DNA of 22,032 nucleotides from JBBSMX01 sp038232935 (GTDB taxonomy: Bacteria; Bacteroidota; Rhodothermia; Rhodothermales; JANQRZ01), in assembly GCA_038232935.1 (NCBI GenBank), contig JBBSMX010000067.1, positions 1 through 22,032 of the forward strand, written 5' to 3'. Below the pieces are notes generated by a model. That model saw only the letters and a program-made list of their open reading frames with translations, made no database searches and was not told the DNA's origin. This document shows positions 6,679 to 15,345 of this stretch, one piece after another. A program made the position numbers and the translations under genes. Position 1 is the first letter of the stretch. Each line of letters begins with the position of its first letter.

Positions 6679-9600
6679 TCACCGCTCGACGCGGGCGGTA
6701 ACCACGTCGTAGATGTTCGGGTCGCGCGGGTTGATCTTGCCGCCACCGAAGTTGGCGTCGCCCCGCTCGCGGACGTCGCGGAACTGGCCGATGCCGCCGC
6801 CCTCGTCCCGCGCGCCGACGAGGAGGGTGACGTTCGTGCCGCGCGCGAGATCCGGCAGGACGAACTTCGGGAGGGAGAACGTGACGGCCGCGTCCTCGGA
6901 CGAGAAGAGCGCGTCGCCGACTTCCTCGAACTCGCCGAGCACACGCCCCTGCGCGTCCTCGATCCGCAGCCCGTCCCCGACGAACACGACGTACTCGAAG
7001 CCGCCCGACCGCTGGAACGTGTAGAGCGAGTTCCGCCCGACCTCGGTCTTCCCGCCCTCCGCCGTATCGAACACGAGGGCGATGAGCGTGGGCTGGTAGC
7101 CGAGCTCCTCCGAGCCGACGATGTTCGCCATCTCGATGCGGAAGTAGGTAGTGGAATCGTCTTCGGAAATCTCGAAATAGCCCGCGTCGAGGACGCCCGC
7201 CGGGAAGCGCTCGGGGTAGGTGTACGTCGCCGTCGTGCCCCAGTCGTCGCCATCGGGGTCAGTGCGGGAGAGGGTAGGGATGGCGAGCGGGTTCGTGCGG
7301 CTGATCTGGTTCGGGCCGAGCACGCGGGACCGCTTGACCTGCCGCATCACCGGGTACTCGTCGGGAATGTGGGGGCTCGCCCACGCGAAGTCGCCCCAGA
7401 AGCCGGCGTCGGGCACGGCGTAGCTGCTGTCCGCCGCGACGCTCTCGCCGTCGAGCGTGACGCCGTCCGCCGTGATCGTCACCGCGACCGAGTCGAGCGG
7501 GACGACGAGCGAGTCGCCCTCGGCGCGGGCGATGGGGATGGCCTTGACCTGCCCGAAAGCGCGGACCCGGACCGTCGCTCCCTTCGGCAGGCGTCCCATC
7601 GGCTTGAGCCCGACGGCGAGTTCGCTCGCGCTCTGCGTCAACCGGGCGATGACGTACCCGTTGCCGAGCCGGAACCGTGCCTCCGTCTCCCCCCACGCGG
7701 CCGGCAGGTGCGGCTCCAGCACGACGGTCTCGCCGCCTCGGTAGTGGATGCCGGCGTAGTCCTGGTACGCGTTCCGCACGAAGTCGGCGAGCGTCCACGG
7801 CTGCACGGGCGACCCGCCGAGGACCGGCTCGTCGCTCACGGGCTCTTCGCCCTCCTCGCTCGTCCGGTGCGGGTGCGCGTCCACGTTCTCCGCCACCGCC
7901 CCGACGACGCCGCGGTCGAGGAGGTAGTGCTGAAGCGCTTCGGTCTGTTCGACCGCCTGCGCCACCGCGCCGTCGTCCACGAGGAGCGAGACGAGCGGGC
8001 CGCTCAGCCACGTCCAGATCGTCCCGTCGTAGCGGGCGGCCCCCGGCTCGTAGAAGTCCGGCGCGACGAGGTACGGGTAGAACAGGGAGTCCGTCTGGTC
8101 CAGCGTCGAGACGCCGTAGGGATAGGCGAGCGCGGAGGCGGTGCGGCGCAGGATGCGGCGCTCGGTGTCGGGGTCGAGGTCGAAGGATTGCAGGGCGAGC
8201 AGACCGCTCGGGCGGAGCTGTGTGCTGGGCTGGCCGGTGGACCGAATCACGTCGACGAGCCGGTCGTCCTGAACGAACCGGCGCTGGAACTGCTGCTGGA
8301 GGACGCTGGCGCTGTCGCCGTAGGCCGCGGCCGATGTCGGCCGGCCGCTGATCTGACCCATGATTCGGGCGATGGGCTGCATGGCCCGGAGCGCTTCGTA
8401 GTAGCGCCCCTGCACCTCGACGGCGCGGTTCGCGCGCGGCACGCGCCCTCGCCCGTCGAAGGGCTGCACCCACGTCTGCCCCGCATCGTTGCGGAGGAAG
8501 CCCTCGGGCGTGCGGATGTCTTCGAGCCCGCGCAGGGCGTAGACCGTCCGCGTCCAGAACTCCGCGCCGTTGTCCGTGATGAGCCCCCGGTCGCCCGTTG
8601 TGCGGAGGTAGTCGCCGACGGCCCCGACGAAGACCGGCGTGGCGTCGATCGTGGTGTAGACAGGTCGGCCGTCAATGAACTCGTTGGGGATCCGGCCGAA
8701 GAGGTCGATGCGGCGATCACGGCGTTGGGCGCGGCCGAACGTCACGAGCAGTTGGCGGGCCTGCTCCCACTCGCCCGGTGCGAGGAACGCGCCTTCGAAC
8801 GCGGTGAGCGTGCTGCGCCCGCGCGACATGTCCGTGCCGGGGATGCCCGCGACGAGAGTGGCCCGCGTGGAGTCTTGCTCGATGAGGGCGTCGAGCGAGA
8901 GCCGCGCCCAGTCGAAGGCGTGGTTGAACGCCTCGTCCTCGGTGCGGATCGTGCTGCCGTCGAGCACGCTCACGAGCCGCTGTGCCCGCTGCGCGAGGAG
9001 CGACGTGCGGCGATCGAGCGCGCTCCGTGCGGCGGCGGCGGCGGCCTCCAGCGTGTTTCCCATGGCGAACGCGACCGCGCCGGGCGTGCCGAACTGCACG
9101 CGGCCCAGGGTGATACCCCGGTCCCGCGCGCCGAGACCGTCCGTCAGCTCGACAGCCTTGGTGGTGGCCGTCCCACCCGTACCGGCGACGGCGAGCCACA
9201 CCGGGCGCCGGCTGTCCGCCTTCGGCTCGGCGTAGTTGGCGCGGGCAACGAGGAGCACATCGCCCTGCGCCTGCACGGTGTAGTCCGACCCGGCGCGGCG
9301 GTCGCTGAACGTCGGCGTCAGCTCCACCGTCCCGACGCTGTCGGCGACCTCAACGATCAGCGCCCCGTCGGCGAGGGTGATCGTCTCGGTGAGTTGGGCC
9401 AACTCGTCCCCCTGAACCTTCCGGAGCATCCGCTCGAAAAAGCCGGCCGAGTCGGCCTGAACGTAAGTCCGCGCGGCGAAATCGGGGCGGACGACGCCGC
9501 CCGTGATCTCGCCGGGGCCGACGCCGGTGGAGTCGTCCACGAGCCACCAGCGCCAGCCGTCCACCATTCGGAAGCCGCCCGCGATGAAACCCATCGCCGG

Positions 9601-9825
9601 ATCCGTCTGCTCGCCGGCGACGGTATCGTAGTAATAGGACCCGGCCTTATCGGTGAAGAAAAACGAGCGATCCGCGCTGGAATCGGCGGCGACGGCGAGG
9701 CGAGCGAGCACGGCGGGCTCGCGCCCGGCGACCTCCGACGGCACCGCCGCTTCATCACCGCAGCCAGCCGCTACGAGCCCGGCGAGGCCGAGCAGGAGGA
9801 GGAGCACAGAACGAGATGCGGTCAC
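6679..9825 (-). CDS. Lipoprotein with glycogen-debranching-enzyme-like (alpha/alpha)6 domain and glucodextranase-type C-terminal module
   Basis: This is a predicted 1048-aa envelope lipoprotein. The GTG at 9825 gives a compact signal peptide ending in a lipobox (LVAAGC, lipid-accepting Cys22). The in-frame GTG at 9876 would add 17 residues and is the alternative. Residues from about 270 to 760 align by eye with amylo-alpha-1,6-glucosidase/GDE-type (alpha/alpha)6 barrels: a GIPGTDMSRG loop near 328-337, LFGRIPNEF, YTTIDATPVFVGAVGDYLRTTGD, EGFLRNDAGQTWVQP and AVEVQGRYYEALRAM. The last 250 residues or so (YTYPERFPAGVLDAGYFEIS onward) resemble the C-terminal sugar-binding module of glucodextranase. 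This would suggest alpha-glucan handling at the cell surface. However, the position usually written TWMDA in GDE proteins reads TWVQP (residues 451-455), and the usual RDT loop reads RGRST, so activity may be lost or altered. Family moderately sure, substrate not. Confidence 0.75.
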   Translation of the reverse strand: MTASRSVLLLLLGLAGLVAAGCGDEAAVPSEVAGREPAVLARLAVAADSSADRSFFFTDKAGSYYYDTVAGEQTDPAMGFIAGGFRMVDGWRWWLVDDSTGVGPGEITGGVVRPDFAARTYVQADSAGFFERMLRKVQGDELAQLTETITLADGALIVEVADSVGTVELTPTFSDRRAGSDYTVQAQGDVLLVARANYAEPKADSRRPVWLAVAGTGGTATTKAVELTDGLGARDRGITLGRVQFGTPGAVAFAMGNTLEAAAAAARSALDRRTSLLAQRAQRLVSVLDGSTIRTEDEAFNHAFDWARLSLDALIEQDSTRATLVAGIPGTDMSRGRSTLTAFEGAFLAPGEWEQARQLLVTFGRAQRRDRRIDLFGRIPNEFIDGRPVYTTIDATPVFVGAVGDYLRTTGDRGLITDNGAEFWTRTVYALRGLEDIRTPEGFLRNDAGQTWVQPFDGRGRVPRANRAVEVQGRYYEALRAMQPIARIMGQISGRPTSAAAYGDSASVLQQQFQRRFVQDDRLVDVIRSTGQPSTQLRPSGLLALQSFDLDPDTERRILRRTASALAYPYGVSTLDQTDSLFYPYLVAPDFYEPGAARYDGTIWTWLSGPLVSLLVDDGAVAQAVEQTEALQHYLLDRGVVGAVAENVDAHPHRTSEEGEEPVSDEPVLGGSPVQPWTLADFVRNAYQDYAGIHYRGGETVVLEPHLPAAWGETEARFRLGNGYVIARLTQSASELAVGLKPMGRLPKGATVRVRAFGQVKAIPIARAEGDSLVVPLDSVAVTITADGVTLDGESVAADSSYAVPDAGFWGDFAWASPHIPDEYPVMRQVKRSRVLGPNQISRTNPLAIPTLSRTDPDGDDWGTTATYTYPERFPAGVLDAGYFEISEDDSTTYFRIEMANIVGSEELGYQPTLIALVFDTAEGGKTEVGRNSLYTFQRSGGFEYVVFVGDGLRIEDAQGRVLGEFEEVGDALFSSEDAAVTFSLPKFVLPDLARGTNVTLLVGARDEGGGIGQFRDVRERGDANFGGGKINPRDPNIYDVVTARVER

Positions 9826-9928
9826 AGGGAAGCGGTCAGATGCAGGGGCATGAAGAATACGGAGGGCGGTGAACACGAAATAAGCGGGCAGATGCTGTGC
9901 TGCCCCCGCCCTTCGCTCGCCCCATCGG

Positions 9929-11035
9929 CTACTGATCGCTCCCCACCGGCTCCTCGTCCCACGTCGCGATCGCCTCCAGCACGGCCTCGACGATCTCGCC
10001 CTCCGGCACCGTCCGCACGATCTCGCCGTGCTTGAAGAGGTGCGCCCGGCCGCGCCCGAGGCTCACACCGAGGTCGGCTCCGGCCGCCTCGCCCGGCCCG
10101 TTCACCGCGCAGCCCATGAGGGCCACGTTGAGGTCCTTCTCGAACTTCGCTTTCTTGACCGCCGCCTCGACCTCGTTCACGATGCTGAAGAGGTCACCCG
10201 CGAGCCGGCCGCACGTCGGGCACGCGATGATGTTGACGCCGGGCCGCCCGAGCCGGAGCGACTTGAGGATCTGGTGGCCGACCTCGACCTCGTGCACTGA
10301 GTCGGCGGCGAGCGAGACGCGGATCGTGTCGCCGATGCCGTCGGCGAGGAGCGTGCCGATGCCGATGGAGGACTTGACGGTGCCCGTTTCCAGCGAACCG
10401 CTCTCCGTCACGCCGAGGTGGAGCGGGTACGGCGTCCGCTCGGCGAGGAGGCGGTAACTCTGGATCATAAAGAACACGTCCGAGTGCTTCACTGAGATGA
10501 TGAGGTCCTCGAACCCGTTCCGCTCGCAGATCTCGACGTGGCGCATCGCGCTCTCGAAGAGGGCCTCCGGCTGCGGGTAGCCGTACTTGTCGAGGATGTC
10601 TTTTTCGAGCGACCCCGAGTTGACGCCGATGCGGATCGGGATGCCCTTCTCTTTGGCGGCGAGCAGCACTTCACGCTCCCACTCGGGTTTCCCGATGTTG
10701 CCTGGGTTGAGCCGCACTTTCGCCACGCCCGCTTCGACAGCCTGGAGCGCGTACTGGTAGTTGAAGTGGATGTCGGCGACGATCGGCACCGGGCTCCCGG
10801 CGACGATGTCAGCGAGGGCGTCGGCGTCCTCGGGACGCGGGACGGCGACGCGGACGATGTCGGCCCCGGCCTCGGCCAGCCCCCGGATCTCGGCGAGGCA
10901 CTTCTCGATGTCGTGGGTCTTGCCTGTCGTCATGGACTGGACCGAGATCGGCGCGCCGCCCCCGATCTGGACGGGGCCGACGTGGACGGCGCGACTGATG
11001 CGGCGGGGCCGCTCGACGGTGCTGGGGCGTTCCAT
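9929..11035 (-). CDS. ispG: 4-hydroxy-3-methylbut-2-en-1-yl diphosphate synthase (flavodoxin/ferredoxin)
   Basis: IspG (GcpE) converts 2-C-methyl-D-erythritol 2,4-cyclodiphosphate to HMBPP in the MEP isoprenoid pathway, using a [4Fe-4S] cluster. The 368-aa length matches the short bacterial type (about 370), without the extra middle domain of the large form. The TIM-barrel N-terminus shows SVQSMTTGKTHD (31-42), ADIHFNYQYA (87-96) and VRLNPGNIG (107-115). The C-terminal iron-sulfur domain has CPTC (272-275) and the third ligand Cys309 in MGCAVNGPGE, with Glu316 in the conserved NGPGE. The ATG at 11035 gives a normal N-terminus. The gap of 94 bp to nhaA upstream allows its own promoter, but I see only a weak one. 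It may be expressed with the antiporter genes, although no metabolic link is evident. Confidence 0.97.
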   Translation of the reverse strand: MERPSTVERPRRISRAVHVGPVQIGGGAPISVQSMTTGKTHDIEKCLAEIRGLAEAGADIVRVAVPRPEDADALADIVAGSPVPIVADIHFNYQYALQAVEAGVAKVRLNPGNIGKPEWEREVLLAAKEKGIPIRIGVNSGSLEKDILDKYGYPQPEALFESAMRHVEICERNGFEDLIISVKHSDVFFMIQSYRLLAERTPYPLHLGVTESGSLETGTVKSSIGIGTLLADGIGDTIRVSLAADSVHEVEVGHQILKSLRLGRPGVNIIACPTCGRLAGDLFSIVNEVEAAVKKAKFEKDLNVALMGCAVNGPGEAAGADLGVSLGRGRAHLFKHGEIVRTVPEGEIVEAVLEAIATWDEEPVGSDQ

Positions 11036-11129
11036 AACAGAGGGTTGGGGATGGGCGAGTCGGCCGTGATACCGGCACGGCGGACGGGGGTTCAGCCACG
11101 GAAGTTAATATTCTGCTAGTCGTCTTCCT

Positions 11130-12518
11130 CTACGGGCGTAGCAGTTCCGACCGTTCCCGCGCTCCCGTTTCGCGCTCGGGTTCCAACCCAGGCTCCTCCC
11201 CTGGACTCCCGCTACGCGCGAGAAGCATCCACCCGAGCGCACCGGCCACGAGCGAGCCGAGGAGGATACCGAGCTTGGCGCTGTCGAGGAGCGCGGCCTG
11301 GGCGGGAAAGGCGAGGGTGGCGATGAAGATCGACATCGTGAACCCGATCCCGCAGAGCGCGCTGACGCCGAGCACCTGCCGCCACCTCACCCCCGCCGGG
11401 AGGCTGGCGATCCCGGACCTCACCGCCAGCCACGCCAGCCCCATCACCCCGACGGGCTTGCCGACGACGAGCCCGAGCACGATGCCGAGCGTGATCGGGC
11501 TGCCGAGCAGCGCGCCGAGGTCGCCCTGCAACGCGACGCCGGCGTTCGCGAGTGCAAACACGGGGATGATGAAGAAGGCGACGGGCTTGTGGAGCGCGTG
11601 CTCCAGCCTGCCGAGCGGTGTCTCGACCGCCTCGCAACTGCTCTCGAGCGCGTGGATGGCGTTCGTCTGCTGGAGCGTCGGGTCGCGCTGCCCCGGCGTG
11701 GCGTCAGCAGCGAACGAGGCGAGGTAATCCTGTGCGCGGGCCAAAAACGTCGGCGCGTCGATCCGCCGGCGGGCGGGGATGGTGAGGGCGAGGAGCACAC
11801 CGGCCACCGTCGCGTGAACGCCCGACTTGAGGAACGCCACCCACAGCGCGACGCCGAGTAGGAGGTACACGACCGTCCGCTGCACGCCCAGCCGGTTCAT
11901 CGCGACGAGCGCGACGAGGATCCCGCCCGCCCACCACAGCGCCGTCGTCGAGACCTCGGCTGTGTAGAAGAGGGCGATCACGAGGACGGCCCCGAGGTCG
12001 TCCACAATCGCGAGCGCCGTGAGGAAGATTTTGAGCGCGACGGGCACGCGGGGCCCGAGGAGCGCGAGCACGCCGAGCGCGAACGCGATGTCCGTCGCCA
12101 TCGGGATGCCCCACCCGTCGATGGACGCCTCGCCCGCGTTGAGCGCGACGTAGAGTAGCGCCGGGATCGCCATGCCGCCGGCGGCCCCGGCGAGCGCGAG
12201 CGCCGCCTTCTTCGGGCTTGCCAGCTCGCCCACCAGGACTTCGCGCTTTATCTCCAGCCCGACGAGGAGGAAGAAGATCGCCATCAGCCCGTCGTTGATC
12301 CACAGCAGGAGCGGCTTCGCGATCTCGAACCCGCCGACGCCCACGACGACGCCCGTCTCCCAGAGCGAGAAGTAGGCGGCGGCGAACGGGCTGTTCGCCC
12401 ACGCGAACGCGAGGACGGCGCAGCCCAGCAGCAGGATGCCGCCGGCCGCCTCGGAGCGGATGAAGTCTTGGAACGGCCCGATGAGCGGGAGCGAGGAGCG
12501 GGGCGAAGTCGGATTCAT
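11130..12518 (-). CDS. nhaA: Na+/H+ antiporter NhaA
   Basis: This is an inner-membrane antiporter that exports Na+ (or Li+) in exchange for two protons, used in pH and salt homeostasis. The 462-aa protein is longer than the E. coli enzyme (388 aa). It carries an extra cytoplasmic loop of about 50 residues (after PARRRIDAPTFL, up to LEHALHKPVAFF), as in many NhaA proteins of other phyla, plus a charged Glu/Arg-rich tail. The functional aspartates are present: D143 in MATDIAFALG (E. coli D133) and D173/D174 in ALAIVDDLGAV (E. coli D163/D164). A Lys (HKPVAF) begins the helix before ANAGV. The N-terminal SEAAGGILLL is typical. It starts 32 bp after the stop of the CPA2 antiporter gene, so the two are very likely one operon. 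Confidence 0.97.
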   Translation of the reverse strand: MNPTSPRSSLPLIGPFQDFIRSEAAGGILLLGCAVLAFAWANSPFAAAYFSLWETGVVVGVGGFEIAKPLLLWINDGLMAIFFLLVGLEIKREVLVGELASPKKAALALAGAAGGMAIPALLYVALNAGEASIDGWGIPMATDIAFALGVLALLGPRVPVALKIFLTALAIVDDLGAVLVIALFYTAEVSTTALWWAGGILVALVAMNRLGVQRTVVYLLLGVALWVAFLKSGVHATVAGVLLALTIPARRRIDAPTFLARAQDYLASFAADATPGQRDPTLQQTNAIHALESSCEAVETPLGRLEHALHKPVAFFIIPVFALANAGVALQGDLGALLGSPITLGIVLGLVVGKPVGVMGLAWLAVRSGIASLPAGVRWRQVLGVSALCGIGFTMSIFIATLAFPAQAALLDSAKLGILLGSLVAGALGWMLLARSGSPGEEPGLEPERETGARERSELLRP

Positions 12519-12550
12519 AGGAACGGGGGTGAGGAGACAGGGACAAGCCC

Positions 12551-14803
12551 TCAGAGCTGGCGGCGGCGGGGCGATTCGAGCACGAGGCGGCGCAGGGATT
12601 CCTCATCGGCGGCGAGCATCCAACACTCCTCGAAGTCCGGCAGTTGCACGACCTGCGCGATGGCGGAGAGCGTGCGGAGGTGGCGCGTCCGCACGTCGGG
12701 CGCGGCGACGATCACGAAGGCGGCGCGGACGGGCTCGTCGTGGTTGGGGAAGTAGATGCCCTCGCGGCACCGCGCAATGAGCAGGGCGAAGGTGCCGCGC
12801 CCGCTCAGCCGGACGTGCGGGATCGCGAGGCCGGGCAGGATGACCGTGCTGTTGGCCGTCTCGCGGCTGATGAGCCGCTCCATCAGCCGCTCCATCTTCG
12901 TCCCGACGACGGGCGCCAACGCCTCCGCGACCACCTTCGCGAAATCGGCGATCGAGAGCGGGCCGTCGAGGTCCAGCACCGGCGCGGCCGCCACAAGCGC
13001 GTCGAATGCGTCGTGGCGGACCGGGGCGGACGCCGTGTCCCGCACGGCGAGGAGCGTGTCGCCGCGCTGCAACGACGCCACCCCGTCGAACGGCTCGGCC
13101 GCTCCGTCGCGCAGCACGGCGAGGGGGAGCCACGCGCCGTCGTCCCCGGCGAACGCGTCGAGCGTCCCCACTTCGTCGACAGCGTGCGTCTCGATTTCCA
13201 CCTCGTCCCGCTCGACGAGCAAGTCCCACGTCTCCAGCCGGGCCGGCTGCCCGAAGAGGGTCCGGGCCCGGAGGTGGGCGGCGAGCTCGGCGTGGGCAGA
13301 TTCCCCCTCGCCCCGGTCCAGCAGCAGCACCTCCGGCACGGCGAACGTCGTGCGGGCGAGCTGCGCCGCGAGCACGTTGACCTCCTGGTTGCCGGTCAGC
13401 GCGACGAGGTGCCGCACGTGGGCGGCCCCGGCCTCGCTCAGCACCCGCTCGTCGAGGGCGCTGCCGCAGAGCGCCCACAGGCCCTCCCGCTCGGCCGCCG
13501 CGACGTGGGCCGCGCTGCTGTCCACGAGCCGCACGTTGCCGCCGTGCTCGGCGAGCGTGCGCCCGAGCAGCCGCGCCGTCGGACCGCCGCCGACGATGAG
13601 GGTGCCGGAGCGCTCGTGGCTGGAGCGGGCGAGTTCGCCCCGCGCGCGCAGCCACCCCACGCCCCACTTCAGCATGGCCGGGACGAGCGCCGTCGTCGCG
13701 ATCGCCATGAAGACGAGCATCGAGAAGACCTCCTGGGTGATGAGCCCCATCGTGAGGCCGATCTGCGCCACGATGATCTCGACCGCACCGCGCCCGTTCA
13801 TCCCGAGCCCAATCGTCACGCCCTCGCGCCAGCCGTGGCCCGTGGGGAGGTAGAACAGCGCCGTGCCGAGCACCTTCCCCACCGTCGCCAGCCCGATCAG
13901 CCCGAGGAGCATCCCGAGGTCCGTCCGGAACACGTCGAGGGAGACGGCGAACCCGGCCGTGACGAAGAACACTGGCGCGAGGAAGCCGATGGACACGTCG
14001 CGGACGACGTGCATGATCTCCTGCGAGAGCGACCGGCCGAGCACGCTCTCGCGCAGGAAGAGGCCGGCGAGGAACGCGCCGAGGATGCCGTGCATCCCCA
14101 CGATTTCGGCCCCCTCGGCGTAGACGAGCATCACGAGGAGGATCGCGGTGAACTTCGCCGTCCGCCCCGGCACCCGCTCCAGGACGCGGCCGAGCGCGGG
14201 GAGCACCTTCAGCCCGACGGCGGTCGCCACGATGAAGTAGCCCAGCGCCGCCGCCGCCACCTGCCCGAGTGCGACCACGTGGAACGCGCCCTCCTCGGCC
14301 ACGCCCAGCACGGCCGCGAAGATGATGAGCGAGACGGTGTCGGCCACGAGCGCACCCGCCATCATCACGTGCGCGATCCGTGTATCGAGCAGGTGGAGGT
14401 CCACGAGGATGCGCGACTTCGTCGCCAGACTCGTCACGCCCGCCGCTACGCCGACGAACACGCCCGCGAGAGGCGGATAGCCCGCCCACACCACGAGCAG
14501 GTAGCACAACACGAACGGCGTGACGAACCCGCCCGCCGCCGCCAGGATGCCGCCCTTCGACGCCCGCCCGAGCTCGCTCGGGTCGATCTCCATGCCGATG
14601 TAGAGCATCATCAGCAGGATGCCCACCTCGGCGATCACGGCGAGCGCTTCGCCGCCGTGCAGGAGCCCGAGGAGCGGCGGCCCGAGCGCGATCCCGGCCA
14701 GCAGCTCCCCGAGCACGGCCGGGTAGCCCATCCGGTTCGCGAGGAGCCCGGCGAGCCAGGCGACGACGAGGACGGCGAGCAGGTTGAGGAGGTTCAGTTC
14801 CAT
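12551..14803 (-). CDS. CPA2-family cation:proton antiporter with Rossmann (TrkA-N-like) and PTS EIIA-like C-terminal domains
   Basis: From the ATG at 14803 this is a 750-aa protein with three parts. Residues 1 to about 385 form a Na+/H+ exchanger (KefB/CPA2-type) membrane domain with a dozen hydrophobic segments, including the start MELNLLNLLAVLVVAWLAG and the helix PVFFVTAGFAVSL. About 400-530 is a Rossmann, TrkA-N-like domain with GTLIVGGGPTARLLGRTLAE, followed by a small TrkA-C-like piece (GVASLQRGDTLLAV). About 600-745 is a fructose-type PTS EIIA (PtsN-like) domain whose phospho-accepting histidine is His663 in LPGLAIPHVRL. Such a fusion suggests that transport is controlled by PTS phosphorylation as well as nucleotide binding; that is inference. 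The open frame continues upstream to 14971, but those residues are Arg/Pro-rich, and a promoter lies between. nhaA follows after 32 bp. Confidence 0.9.
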   Translation of the reverse strand: MELNLLNLLAVLVVAWLAGLLANRMGYPAVLGELLAGIALGPPLLGLLHGGEALAVIAEVGILLMMLYIGMEIDPSELGRASKGGILAAAGGFVTPFVLCYLLVVWAGYPPLAGVFVGVAAGVTSLATKSRILVDLHLLDTRIAHVMMAGALVADTVSLIIFAAVLGVAEEGAFHVVALGQVAAAALGYFIVATAVGLKVLPALGRVLERVPGRTAKFTAILLVMLVYAEGAEIVGMHGILGAFLAGLFLRESVLGRSLSQEIMHVVRDVSIGFLAPVFFVTAGFAVSLDVFRTDLGMLLGLIGLATVGKVLGTALFYLPTGHGWREGVTIGLGMNGRGAVEIIVAQIGLTMGLITQEVFSMLVFMAIATTALVPAMLKWGVGWLRARGELARSSHERSGTLIVGGGPTARLLGRTLAEHGGNVRLVDSSAAHVAAAEREGLWALCGSALDERVLSEAGAAHVRHLVALTGNQEVNVLAAQLARTTFAVPEVLLLDRGEGESAHAELAAHLRARTLFGQPARLETWDLLVERDEVEIETHAVDEVGTLDAFAGDDGAWLPLAVLRDGAAEPFDGVASLQRGDTLLAVRDTASAPVRHDAFDALVAAAPVLDLDGPLSIADFAKVVAEALAPVVGTKMERLMERLISRETANSTVILPGLAIPHVRLSGRGTFALLIARCREGIYFPNHDEPVRAAFVIVAAPDVRTRHLRTLSAIAQVVQLPDFEECWMLAADEESLRRLVLESPRRRQL

Positions 14804-14834
14804 AATGCGGGGGGCGGTGGCGGCACCTTGCGCG

Positions 14835-14861
14835 ATGCTAGGGTGCGGCGACTTTCTGCAA
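14835..14861 (-). promoter_or_regulatory. Possible promoter of the antiporter operon
   Basis: On the minus strand TTGCAG (14861-14856) and TAGCAT (14840-14835) are 15 bp apart (18 nt from TTG to TA). This is slightly short, but the boxes resemble those before the helicase and sigma genes. The leader would be about 25 nt to the ATG at 14803. Confidence 0.4.
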
Positions 14862-15055
14862 TCCCGCCTCACGAAGAGGGAGCCGTAACGACTTCCCGCA
14901 GGGGTCCGAGGACGGGGTGGAGCGAGAGGCCGGCTCGCGCGAAGACGTTGCGCGAGGTACCTGAGCATCAAGACTTCAGCTCGGCACGGAAAGACGAGGC
15001 GAGGCCTATGCGAACAATGCGGGCCGTTCCAAGGGGGTGCACAGCGCCAGCCACG

Positions 15056-15076
15056 CGCTCTGTCCGCAGAGCGGAC
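15056..15076. other. Overlapping, mutually exclusive hairpins
   Basis: CGCTCTG (15056-15062) pairs with CAGAGCG (15067-15073) around the tetraloop TCCG. A second stem, GTCCGC (15062-15067) with GCGGAC (15071-15076), shares bases with the first, so only one can form at a time. This resembles a switchable element, but no gene assignment is clear. Confidence 0.45.
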
Positions 15077-15155
15077 GCGAGGCGAGGCAGAGATGCAGGG
15101 TGCCGTGCACGATCATCGACAGAGGAGATCCAGGGGATGAGGGGCCGTTCACACG

Positions 15156-15173
15156 CCGAGCCGTGCGGCTCGG
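15156..15173. terminator. Perfect 8-bp hairpin, possible terminator
   Basis: CCGAGCCG (15156-15163) and CGGCTCGG (15166-15173) form a perfect stem, flanked by direct GTTCAC words. On the plus strand a T-rich stretch (TTCACTGTTTCTC) follows. On the minus strand it lies about 170 bp beyond the acylase stop. As a terminator it would best serve a plus-strand transcript, for which no gene is seen. Confidence 0.35.
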
Positions 15174-15345
15174 TTCACTGTTTCTCTCCCGTCAAGCCTC
15201 CATGAAGGCGATTTCACGAACGCCACCCGGCCTGATGGCTTCTGCTCTCCACCGGATGCGAGGGCACCGGAGCAACCCCGCATCAACGCGACGCTGGGCG
15301 AGGAGAGCACCCTGCTCCGCGTCGTCGTACCAACCGGATGCCGCT

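Larger units (their letters stand above)
14862..15345. other. Gene-free interval of about 480 bp with structured DNA
   Basis: No ORF here has a recognisable product or gene-like composition; open frames on both strands are shadows or run-ins to neighbouring genes. The interval lies upstream of the antiporter operon and downstream of the acylase gene. It contains two strong hairpins listed separately, and a repeated GTGCAC word near 15038 and 15113. I checked by eye for the signature words of tmRNA, RNase P RNA and SRP RNA and did not find them. An unrecognised structured RNA or an interspersed intergenic repeat remains possible. Confidence 0.5.

Noticed and set aside
7369..10035. 888-codon plus-strand open frame opposite the lipoprotein gene
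   Set aside because: Composition is Arg/Glu/Ala/Val-rich without domains, and the antisense frame has a lipobox and family motifs. The same applies to the plus-strand frames at 12644-15205 and 15037-17574.
12603..14507. 634-codon minus-strand frame overlapping the CPA2 antiporter
   Set aside because: Its translation is extremely Arg/Gly/Ala/Pro-rich and lies in another frame of the antiporter gene, which has clear membrane and EIIA domains.
14862..15345. tmRNA, RNase P RNA, SRP RNA or a tRNA in the gene-free stretch
   Set aside because: I looked for their conserved signature words and a tRNA-like cloverleaf on both strands by eye and found none. Infernal/tRNAscan would be decisive.
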